Below the pieces are notes generated by a model that saw only the letters and a program-made list of their open reading frames with translations, was not told the origin of the DNA and did not search any database. The position numbers and the translations under genes were made by a program. Positions 26,075 through 36,100 of a DNA stretch of 64,000 bases are shown here, piece after piece (position 1 is the stretch's first letter; each line of letters begins with the position of its first letter). The stretch is from Caldilineaceae bacterium (GTDB lineage: Bacteria > Chloroflexota > Anaerolineae > Caldilineales > Caldilineaceae), in the NCBI GenBank assembly GCA_020634755.1, contig JACKBC010000032.1, positions 14,130 to 78,129 of the forward strand, read 5' to 3'.

Positions 26075-29000
26075 TTAGGGTTCGTCATTCTGCGCCATCA
26101 ACAACAGCTCGCCGCATGCGCCTAACTGTTCAAACGTGAGGCGCGCATGGGCAATCAGCTCATCGCGCATTGAACGTTTTTCTGGCTCACTGACGGCCTT
26201 GCTCCATGACCACTGGGTGCGAGCGGCCTCATACGGGTCGTTGTTATCCAGCAGTGCAAAGCTTTGCTCAAACGCGGTCAGCGCATGGGCCAATTCACCG
26301 CCGGCCAGCAGCGCTTCGCCCAGCACGCGCAGGCTCATGCCTCTTTCCAACGCCATCTCTAGCTCATGCGAGAGCGCAATCGATTGTTCGGCTTGGGCTT
26401 TGGCCTGGGGATAATGGCCTTCTAGCAGATGTACCTTCGCTTGGTGACGATAAAGCTCGGGTAGCTCGGAACGCGCATCAATCTCTTGGGCCACAGCCAA
26501 TCCCCGACTCAAATATGGTTGCGCCTCTGGCATACTACCCTGGCGCAAGTGCAGATCGGTCAAGCTCGCCAGCACGCTCACCATTCTGTGCTGAATCTTA
26601 TGCCGCGTTGTCAATTCAAGGCTGGCGTCCAAATGCTCAGTAGCCAATTCATAGCAGCCTTGGCGCAAATAGATATTGCCCAACGCTAATTCAGAAGTTG
26701 CTTCCCGATTCACGTCGCCCAATCGCCGGGCCAGCTCGAGCGCGCGTTGACAATGCTCGAGGGCTTCATCCCAATGACCGCTCAGTGCCAAATCAATGCC
26801 CAGGTTTTGCAAAATCGCCACTTTGCGATAATGGTCATGCAGCTGTTCGCTAATTTGCAGCGCCCGCCGCGAATAATCGGTGGAGTGGGCTAAATCACCG
26901 CGATAGCCATATACATTGCCGATATTGATCAGGGCCGTGGCGCGCAGCGGCATGGGCAACTCCGGCAATTGCGCCAATCCATACTGCAAGGCTTTCAACG
27001 CCTCTGTAAAATCACCCACATTAATGTGCGCCATACCCAGCCGAATGTGCAGATCCGCGTCCACAATATCCCCTTCTGCGCCGTACTCAGCATGCGCTTT
27101 GCGCAGCCACCCAATGGCCGCCGGCGGGTCGCTATAGCGGAACAGATCGCCCAGCCCCATATAGGCCTGCGTACGCAGCGTGCGCACCGTCGATGTCACC
27201 GCCAGATCCGCCAGCACGTCCAGCACGGTCTGATAGCTGGTCAAAGCGGCCTCGCTGCGCCCCAAAAAGGTATAGACTTCACCCCGCGCCAGGTTGATTT
27301 CGGCCCAACGCAGCGTAGAAAGGTCACGGACGCTAAATGTATCCAGCAGCTGCCGCAATCCCTGCGCATAGCCTCGGTTCAGAATGGCCCACACATTGTT
27401 GGCAACCAATATGGCCGCTTGCTGCGCCTCACCAGCGCGCTGATAGTGCCAGGCCGATTTGAAGAGGTCGGGTTCGATTTCTTCATAATAGATGGCGGCC
27501 CGGCGGTGCATCTCCTGGCGGATTTTACGGCTGGGCTTTTCATAATAAAAAGCGCGCAGAATCATATGCTGATCGTATTCGCGCTGCTGCGGGCCCTCAT
27601 GCGTGCGCAGCAAGAAGCGATCGCACAAATCATAAAGCGTATGGTCTAATCCGGTCTCTTCCAGCGTGGACTCTATGGCATCGCGCGACCCCGGGTAGGC
27701 CAATACAGCCGTGGCGCTTTCGACCGCCCGCTCCTGGTCGCTCAAAAAGCGGTCAAGCTCATCCAGTAAATAGCGTTCAATATTCTCGGCGCGCGTCAAC
27801 CGATCAATCATTTCAGCGGGATTGCCGGAACGTTGCAAAGCGTCGATGCCAATCATCAGCAATTCAGGATTGCCCTCCAGATGGCCGTGAAGCTGCTCCA
27901 CGAGCGCATCGGATAACGTCAAACCATTCAGATTTAGCAGCTTTTGGGTTTCGGCATAGCTCAACCCCGCTAAGGAGCGAAAATTGGTGGGGCGCATAAA
28001 TTTGGGGCGACTGCGCGAGACAAGCAGCAGCGCCACGGCCCCACTCTGTAAAAGGGCTGGCAGATATTCAACCAGATCGTCGAGCAGCCCATCCTCTTCT
28101 ACAAACTGAAAATCGTCCAGGCAGATTAAAAAGCCCTTGTCCTTGACCATCTGAGTCACATAGTCAAAAAGCACATCCAGCGGCGGCAGTTGGCCCCCGT
28201 TCTGCCGGGCGCCTTCGATCATCTGCCACAATTCGGGCTGGTCATTCCAATATAAGAAACCGGCCAGCTTCCAAATAATCACTTCCAGCCCTTCTTCGGG
28301 CCGAAATGAATGCCAGAAAATCTTCGGCGGCTCACACACGCTTAGAGCCAGCTTTGCCGCCAAAAACGTTTTGCCCACGCCCGCCATGCCGGCAATCACA
28401 GCGATGCCGTGCTCTTCAATTTGTGCAGCATAAAATGCTAGCTCGGCTTCCCGCCCCACAAATGCGTTAATGGGCGGAAGCTTGCTAGGAGCGGGCGGCG
28501 GGGTCACCGTGGGAGCATGGGCTGGCTTGGCCTCTTCGACCTGGAAAAGCTGCCCATCCTGCGCCCGCAAAAAGAGCACCGGCGCCGCCCAGTCTGGCGC
28601 GTCTTTGCCCGCTTCCAGATAAATGGCCCGGCGAGCCTCGGCCACGGCTGCATCTACCGGATAGCCAAGAGCCAGGCTGCGATAGAAATCACGGGCAAAG
28701 ATGGCGGCGGCGGCATCGGTAATGGCTTGCTGCATGGCAACCACCGCCGAAAGCTGGCGCTGCAACAGGCTGGGCGCCAACCCCACCAGCGGGCGCTGAT
28801 CCGAGGTGGCCGCGGTCTGGCAGGCGTTGAGAATGGCCAAACGCGTTTCACGGGCATCGGCGAAGAGCGTCTGGAAGGTGGCGGCATCCACCAAATGGCC
28901 TTGGCCGGCATCATCCTCCAGCAGTGCGTAGGCCTGGTCGTCTTGAAAATAACCGTGCCCAATAAAGTGAAAAACGTGGGGCTGAAACGCGCGCAGCGCC

Positions 29001-29620
29001 TGGCTAATGGCGGCCACTGTGGCTTCTTGCAACACGTGCAGCTCAATGCGCTTTTGGGCGGTCTGCTCGGCCAGCGCGTCGGTAATGAGCTGTTGCTCTT
29101 TGGCCACATCGAGCGTGGGGGCGTCGCTGGGGTTAGAGATGACCAGCAGGATGCGCAGCGGCGGCTGCACCGTGGTGGGGCGCACGGGCAGACGCAGCGG
29201 TATATGGCGCACCAGCGCGGTCTCGCCGGCCAGAGCCAGCGCGGTCTCCTCCTGCGGGTCAAAGAGCAGCTCCCAGGGCAGGCTGGCCAGTTCGGGCGGT
29301 TCCATACGCAGGCGAATGCGCAGGCGCTGGCCCTGGCTGCGCACAATGCCCAGGCTGGTGCGATAGAGGCTGCCAATCTCGCCCGCCAAAAGCTCCTCAA
29401 AGAGAAAGGCGCCCACTTGGGACAGAAAGGCAAAGTCGGTGTTGTGCTCGCGCACGGCGGCCAGCGCGTCGCGCAATTCACCATCGGTGGGGTCCAGGCG
29501 GCAGTGCGCCGTCCCTTCGCCCGCTGGCGACTGGGTCACGGTAACGGGGTAACCGGCAGGCGCGGCCGCGCCAACGAGCAACTCAAAGGTTTGGTAGTCG
29601 GGCAGGTTATTGGTAGACAT
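26075..29620 (-). CDS. CHAT protease-like - STAND ATPase - TPR protein
   Basis: This 1181-aa cytoplasmic protein has three parts. The caspase-like CHAT domain (about residues 100-350) has the catalytic pair His222 in HFIGHG and Cys267 in LNACQTA. A NB-ARC/NACHT-like ATPase (about 380-700) has GMAGVGKT (411-418) and LICLDDF (498-504). About ten TPR units (about 720-1150) have ALINIGNVYGYRGDLAHSTDY-like repeats. In known bacterial systems such proteins are NLR-like sensors: TPRs recognise a trigger, the ATPase oligomerises and the protease cuts a partner. It lies between the LamG giant and the FG-GAP gene, all on one strand, which makes both candidate substrates. No gasdermin-like gene is visible. 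The ATG at 29620 has no obvious Shine-Dalgarno sequence. Confidence 0.88.
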   Translation of the reverse strand: MSTNNLPDYQTFELLVGAAAPAGYPVTVTQSPAGEGTAHCRLDPTDGELRDALAAVREHNTDFAFLSQVGAFLFEELLAGEIGSLYRTSLGIVRSQGQRLRIRLRMEPPELASLPWELLFDPQEETALALAGETALVRHIPLRLPVRPTTVQPPLRILLVISNPSDAPTLDVAKEQQLITDALAEQTAQKRIELHVLQEATVAAISQALRAFQPHVFHFIGHGYFQDDQAYALLEDDAGQGHLVDAATFQTLFADARETRLAILNACQTAATSDQRPLVGLAPSLLQRQLSAVVAMQQAITDAAAAIFARDFYRSLALGYPVDAAVAEARRAIYLEAGKDAPDWAAPVLFLRAQDGQLFQVEEAKPAHAPTVTPPPAPSKLPPINAFVGREAELAFYAAQIEEHGIAVIAGMAGVGKTFLAAKLALSVCEPPKIFWHSFRPEEGLEVIIWKLAGFLYWNDQPELWQMIEGARQNGGQLPPLDVLFDYVTQMVKDKGFLICLDDFQFVEEDGLLDDLVEYLPALLQSGAVALLLVSRSRPKFMRPTNFRSLAGLSYAETQKLLNLNGLTLSDALVEQLHGHLEGNPELLMIGIDALQRSGNPAEMIDRLTRAENIERYLLDELDRFLSDQERAVESATAVLAYPGSRDAIESTLEETGLDHTLYDLCDRFLLRTHEGPQQREYDQHMILRAFYYEKPSRKIRQEMHRRAAIYYEEIEPDLFKSAWHYQRAGEAQQAAILVANNVWAILNRGYAQGLRQLLDTFSVRDLSTLRWAEINLARGEVYTFLGRSEAALTSYQTVLDVLADLAVTSTVRTLRTQAYMGLGDLFRYSDPPAAIGWLRKAHAEYGAEGDIVDADLHIRLGMAHINVGDFTEALKALQYGLAQLPELPMPLRATALINIGNVYGYRGDLAHSTDYSRRALQISEQLHDHYRKVAILQNLGIDLALSGHWDEALEHCQRALELARRLGDVNREATSELALGNIYLRQGCYELATEHLDASLELTTRHKIQHRMVSVLASLTDLHLRQGSMPEAQPYLSRGLAVAQEIDARSELPELYRHQAKVHLLEGHYPQAKAQAEQSIALSHELEMALERGMSLRVLGEALLAGGELAHALTAFEQSFALLDNNDPYEAARTQWSWSKAVSEPEKRSMRDELIAHARLTFEQLGACGELLLMAQNDEP

Positions 29621-29723
29621 TGGAATGTGTACTTCGGGCTGGGAAAGTTAGTTTACGAGAGGGTTTAATCTACTTTACCACATCAGCGGCTGTTGTCAAC
29701 TGAAAATACGTACAACCTTTTAA

Positions 29724-29814
29724 GAACTCACGTTACGCAGCGACAGACAGTCTGCTAAAGTGAAACAGGAACGTCGGCGAGCCGACGCTCCTCCAGGCTT
29801 GCGTAATATAAGTT
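29724..29814. repeat. Dispersed 91-bp inverted-repeat element, family B copy 2
   Basis: It shares with copies 1 and 3 the left end AACTCACGTTACGCAGCG, the internal palindrome GTCGGCGAGCCGAC and the right end CTCCAGGCTTGCGTAA. Confidence 0.85.
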
Positions 29815-29829
29815 AAGAATCTGAAGTAA

Positions 29830-29915
29830 TCAGTAGATCTCAAAAGCAAAAGACGGGGCTGGCTTCAACAATCGAGACTGACGCACAGCTCGCCAACACC
29901 GTTGCGGTGTACTGA
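29830..29915. repeat. Dispersed 86-bp inverted-repeat element, family C copy 2
   Basis: It runs from TCAGTAGATCTCAA to CACCGTTGCGGTGTACTGA, with the core segment around CAATCGAGACTGACG. It has exactly the same length as copies 1, 3 and 4. Confidence 0.85.
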
Positions 29916-30089
29916 ATATGACCTCATGCAATAGAATCAACTTTGGCAAGACGTTGTTCAGCTTTACTTCTATAGTCGTTTTGCCCGGAACTTTTGTTTC
30001 ATTTGGGAAGGGGAACTATCAGCCGTCTCCACAGGCTTGAAATTCCCATCCTGGACGCAGTGACTAGCAAATCAATACCGGACGTATCA

Positions 30090-30175
30090 TCAGGCGAGCG
30101 CCACGGCAAAAGATGGGGCAGGATTCATTGATCGAGGCCGATGCCTATATTGCCAGCACCGTTGCGGTGTACCGA
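30090..30175. repeat. Dispersed 86-bp element, family C copy 3, overlapping the LamG gene end
   Basis: This more diverged copy ends in CACCGTTGCGGTGTACCGA. The TGA of the LamG gene (30125-30127) and its last 16 codons (ending AGNIGIGLDQ) lie inside it, so the present C-terminus of that protein is repeat-derived. Confidence 0.8.
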
Positions 30176-33100
30176 TAATTGTGTGATCTCCTCCTCAGAA
30201 AGCATCCGGTTGTAAATGGCCACTCTGTAAATTTCCCCGAGCCAGGGCGCTGTCGCATCAAAATTGTTGCCCAGCTTGAGGTAATAATCCTGATGCCAGT
30301 GTGTAAAACATGCCTCCACATCCAGAGTGGGGATCTCCGTCGTTTGTTTTAACACGCCATTCAGATAAAACTGTAGTCGATATCTGTCCTCAATTGGGCC
30401 CAAGGTGCAAACGAGATGCGCTTCCGCCGATGGGTTTTCAGGAATTATTTGGCCATCCACTTTGGGTGCAGATTCTGGATCTGAAAATTCGTACTTGTCG
30501 CCCAATTCAATCCGAAAATCTTGCTTCCACTGATCGCGCTGCCATAGCCGAAAATTATGGCTTTGCGCCGTCAGCGCACCATAATTGACAATATATCGGC
30601 GATCATCGGGCGTTGCGGTAAATTCTGCCGTTGGCTTTACCCAAGCTTCAATACTTAGGGCGTGGCTGCCTATCTCTGGATGGGCAATCGCCTGGTAAAG
30701 CTTGCTGGCCGGCATTCGGGACTGAATATCTACCGATTGGGTTATGCGCAACCCGCGAGGGGGTTGCCAGGTGACGGTCTGCGGATCTTTGATGTGCAGG
30801 TCAAGGGGGCGCCCCCAACCCGACTGATCTTGCACAACGTCACCTGCGCCCGCCTGAAAATCATACAGAAGGATGGGCCCTGCAACGGGCCCTGGCAAAC
30901 CAATCGGTGGCCGCACCAAACGGGGATTATGCGCGGCCGCGCCAGTTTCAAAATAGGCCACCATGTAGCTGTACACGTTTTCTTTGAGCGCCTGATAGAT
31001 CAGTTTGTTCTGTGACTGTTCCATGAAGCTGGGCCACCAGGGCGAAGCATAGGCCCATTGGCAGTCCACCACATCTGCCACGGCTTCGCCGATCTGCTCG
31101 CGCAGCGGCAGGTCGGCAATGGAATCCCCGGTGGAAAGCTGGCGTTCGCGCAGCACATCCAACACCAGATTGATTATGCGCCAATTGGGTATTTGATGGA
31201 TCACCGCGCGCGTCGGCTTTTCGCTGACCACAATGGGCTGTTCGCGCGTGGGCGGCACGCGGCTGACATAGGTAACGCGATGGAAGACGCGCCAGACCTG
31301 ATTTGTGTTGCCGCGCGCGGCGCGCAAGGCCCGCGCATTGGGGTCATTGCTATTGAGCCACTCTTGCGAAACCACCTGCGTCCAGAAGGTTTGGAAGTGC
31401 TCTTTGTCCGGCACTAGATAAAATGTCTTGAAACGGTAGGCGTCGACTTTCCCCGGTTGGTCGGCTGATGTATAGAGTTGTGCGGCATCACCGGTGTATT
31501 GTTTGAGGAGCGATTCACAATTAAGGGTAATGTCGAGTGAAAAGTTCGCCCCCTCCTGTTTTGTTTTCATGACCGTTGTGTTGATGTGATGGCCCAAGAG
31601 TAATTTTAGGCCCAAGCTGGCCCCAATATGAGTCCAAACAATCTTACCGTTAAAACTCACCCCGCTTTGCATTTTGAATTTATATCCGCCGCCTAGCGAC
31701 TCAGTACGAACCGTAGTAGACTGGGTTTGTTCAGCAAAAAAACCACCGCTGGATGTCCAGACATATGTGTTTGCCATGTTGCGCTTGCTTACTTGCGCAG
31801 CCCAGTCGTAGGGCAGCTCTAGATTATACTGTAACAGCTCAAAACTACTGTCGGCTGGATCATCAGTTTGGGAGTATTCGGCTCGTTCACGGCGCCCCAG
31901 TCGGCCAGCGTCAAATTGTACATAATTTGTCGTAATTTTTGCCTCGTAGGCGTCAATCTGTTTAAGCAGATTGTTGACCTCGCTAGGCCGATAGTAGCTA
32001 CTATGCTGTGTATTTGCCGTGGCAAAGTCCTGGTCCGGCTGGAAACCAACCATACCATCAAGCGTGCCTTGTTTGGTATAGGTGGGTTCCATATTGAACA
32101 TAATAATATTGAAGTCTTCTTTTATCTCCGGGTCCGGCACAAGTGTAATACCAAGCAGCGCACTGGTTTTGCGCATGCGCATTGAGTAGACATTAGCCAC
32201 ACCGGATCTCACAAGGGCATAGCCGACATTATCAAAGAGGTACCGCCGCCCTAGATATGCATTGCTAATCGATTTTTCCATTTCCCATTGACCAATCGCT
32301 TCTATGCGATTGGCACGAAGCCGACTTGTCCCGATTTGTGCAACAGCGCCTGTTAAATTCTCTTGTGTGGCGCTGAATTGATTTCGTAAAGTAATATCAC
32401 CTGCAATTTTGGTGACAGTGGCGCCAAAGAAAGTGCCGAGAGCAGCCCCAGTCTTGGCTTCATTTTCATAGGCGAGGCCAATTGAGGCTTCGAAATCTTG
32501 ATCAGAGCCACGGTTGAGATTAGTCTCAAAGATTTGGACGGTGTTCTCTGCCTCGCTAAACTGAATTGAAGAAACACCACGATAGCTATTATAGGCAAAA
32601 GCACTTAGGTAGTAAGGTCGCGTGTGGTTCTCACCGGGCAATGGCGGTGCGCCTTCAATGTAACCAATCAGGGTGGGATCCGATTGAGCCTGCCCAATAT
32701 AGATCAACTCCAGATCACCCACTTGGAAGCCTGTGACTGAATGGCACACACCACTGCTATCTAAATAGAGCTGGCAGCGTTTCATGGTGGCCTGCAAGCG
32801 TCCATCTGCATCGTACTGTGTGTCGCCATATTCAATGGCGTCGGGGCTGGAGACATTTGTTTTCATAAAGGCTGTTCGAGGGCCGCCCAGTATATTGCGC
32901 ACCTGGGGCAGTTCATTGCTAATGGGAGCGGCAGCCGTTTGCCAGAACTTGTGATCGGTCGACGGTTCAATCGTGGCGTGGTTGCCGCGTCCGCTGGCGT
33001 CTTTGAGTCGATTGCCGCTGGCGGTGATGATGGGCCAGTAGCCAACCAGATCCGGCTCATTCCCGCCCAAGAGCACAAAGCGATTGTCGTAAATCTCCTC

Positions 33101-36100
33101 TTGCGTACGCAAATCGCGCCAGATACGGATATCGTCTAGTTTGCCCTGGAACGCATAAATGGGGTCTGCACCTTCTTTTGGCACCGCGCCAAACGCTAAC
33201 TGCGGCCTCACGCCACCGGTAGCCACGCTTGTCGTTGCTTTTAAGCGCTGCCCACTAGGCAGGCCATTGATATATAGATTCAGTCGCGTGGGCAAGCGTG
33301 AAGTGACCCACATCTTCTCATCACTGAGCGTAATTGTGTGCCCGCCGCGGCTGTCCAGAGCCTGAAGCCCACGGTTCTCTTCAAGTTTCCATTCGGCGAC
33401 AGGTGTGGAGGTATTTGCGGGATATAGGTTTTCAATGGCCAAGCGCTTAATTGTTACATCGTCTAGCTGCTCATTCCATATACGCACGTGACCAAGTTCA
33501 CCGGCAAACCATCCTGGCTCAATATCTCTGTCACCTGTCATGGGAGCGCCGGTGCGGCTGCCTATGCTAGCAACAGCCTCCACCGCGTGTAGACGAATCT
33601 TGCCGTTTGTCGCATTCTTCGGTGAAACATAAAAGAAGCCATTCATCGTTTGCGAGTTGCGCTTGCTTTTGGCCTGTTTCATCATTTCATGCGTTATTGT
33701 GGGATCGGCTGGCTCCTCACCATGCCAGGCAACCTTGGTTAAATCGAAGATCCAAATGTGCACATCCAGCCACCAAAGTTGATAGCGGTCGCTGCGCGGA
33801 TCGTCTGGCTTCTCCTGATAGAAATGGTCCTTCAGGGCGCAACGAACACATATATAATAATCTTGCTTTGCAGCAAGGGGCTGGTTGCTGGTATAGGTGC
33901 GCCGCTTCAGGTCACCCGCTGCATTGTGCATGGAAAAATTTAAAAACGGTTTGCCGTCTGCCTCGATGCCAAACTGATAGCTGTACGCCGCGTCATCGTC
34001 AGTGCTGACCGTTTTGGAGAAAACATATTGCTTTTGTCCGTTGCTTTGCCAATTAAGCGTGCAATCCAGAGTGAATGCCTTATCACCATCCAGCCCCTGG
34101 CTATCCTTGATCAAAGCGCGCTGATTCTCGCCATTGAACGCAAGCGCATAGTTGCCCGTACTAACAAGCGCTATGTGAGACCATGTCTCATCCGGCACCG
34201 CAATAGAACTCACGACTTCGCGGTTTCCCACTGTGGCAAAAGCTTGATAGGCGGTCGCTTTTACAGCCTGTTGTGTAATGGGTAGATTCCATTGCGAAGC
34301 ATTGACAGTTGTGGCCAAGTTTTGAACGCCCCAATTCGATGCTTTGTTCGGTTCAGGAAAGTTCATCTCATCTACGCGCGCAAAGTCCCAGTGGAGCTTT
34401 AGGCGGCGATTTGTAGGTGGCTCAGCGAGATCGCTAGCATCGAGGGCGAAGTCCCAAACGCGTACTTCACGCACTTCGCAAGTGCAGCAACGGTAAAACA
34501 TATTGCCGATGCTTGTAGTTCGGTTCCCCAATTTTTCTTTGAGAACACGCTCATATGTTTCTTGCCGTCTCTGGTCTGCTGTCTCTGGCGGGGGATTGTT
34601 ATATTCTTTCTCTGCCGCTTGTTTTGCCTGAGACTCGGCGTTTTCGATATGAGTATTGAGGTCATCGATCCGCGTGGCGATCTCTTTAAAGTGTTTGGCA
34701 TCTGTGTTCTCTAAAAAATCCGGTTGCCCTAAATTGAGATACTTTATTTCACCGTAGTCAGTATACTTGATGAATACCCGTTCAGATTGCTCTTCCCCAT
34801 TGATAAAGATGCGCAAGTAACCTGTTCTATTCGCTATTAGTTCGTCACTTTCATCTGCGCTAGGCGAATCCTCTAGCACAATATCGTGAACAAATGCTAC
34901 AAAGAGTTCATTGCCTATGGAAACATCAGTGGGATAAGGGACCGCAATGCCTTTGGCCTGCTCTTTTTCATCGATGAATTTGAACCATATTTTTCCATCC
35001 ATAAGTTCGGCATAAAACATGTGGCCGCCGTCTTTTTCCGAAATCAACTGGAAGAGCGATCCATCGCTGCCCACGGCTGGCAGCGTGAAGCGCAGCCCGA
35101 TGGTGAAAGATTCGTTGAAGCCTTTCGGGGTATCCTTGTGGGAAGATAAAAGTATCGCTCCCTCTTTGTCGATGTTATCGACACCAGCCCGTACAGCATC
35201 TGGATCCAAATGGAATGTCCGCGCCGGTTGTAACCCCAGTGAATAGCCAGCATCATCACGATCATCGAGTAATGTGATGATTTGCTGCCGCTCTGGCGAA
35301 GCTTCGGACACACGCTCGGGCTGCACCCACGCCTCAAGCGCAAAGTCGCCGGGGCAACTGAGCGCGTTGGTCACATCCTGCGCCAAATCGACAATGGCCG
35401 CCGCCGCACCTTGCCGGCCAAAGGCGCCGGCCACGGCCACGGGGGCCTGGGTCCAACCGCCAAAGTTACCCTGCTGGCGTAATTCGGCCGCGCCGGCCAT
35501 CACGGTTGCTTCGGCGCCGTTGGTGGGCAGCGCCGCCACTGCCGCCATAAAGGTGGGCGAGGCGACCGCTTGCGGATTTCCTTCGGGGTCGTACAGATTG
35601 GGCAGCGGCTCGCCGTTGTAGCGCACATTGGCGGCATAGTCGTAGTAAATTACCTGCGCGGACCGGTCAATCGCCTTGTCGTCTGCCTTGGCCTGGTTGG
35701 CGTCAGCCGGATCAGCGCTCGCCTGCCCATTCACAATGGCAAGCAGCGCCCGCAGATTATTGGGCAATGCTTGCCAAGTTTCGGTCAGCGCGATGTGAGG
35801 ATTGGTGATCTGCAACGTAAAGAACCCGAGCGTTTGCTCCTCGTCAAAGGTGATGGACGTGCGGTTGAGCAATGGGCCGGCCACCTGCGCCGTGAGCAGC
35901 AGATCACCAACCTGGTAGGTATCCGTCCGACCTGTAACCGCTTGCCACGGCAGCCGGAACTGCGGTCGCGTGCAGGTGGTGTCGTATTGCAATACGCTCA
36001 ATTCTTGTCTAGCGCCCGCCGTTGTATAGAGATGAATCAGGCCGTCCACGCTGAGAAGCAATCTGGGATCGGTGAGCGTTTCGCCGGCTGGCGGCTCAAT

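Larger units (their letters stand above)
29621..30124. other. Intergenic region packed with dispersed repeats
   Basis: These 504 bp separate the LamG and CHAT genes on the minus strand. They hold a family-B copy (29724-29814), a family-C copy (29830-29915) and the outer part of a second C copy (30090-30175). The remaining stretch shows no ORF. Cotranscription of LamG and CHAT is therefore uncertain. Confidence 0.6.

Noticed and set aside
28517..29668. 383-codon plus-strand ORF
   Set aside because: Antisense to the CHAT domain of the minus-strand gene, whose catalytic motifs are clear.
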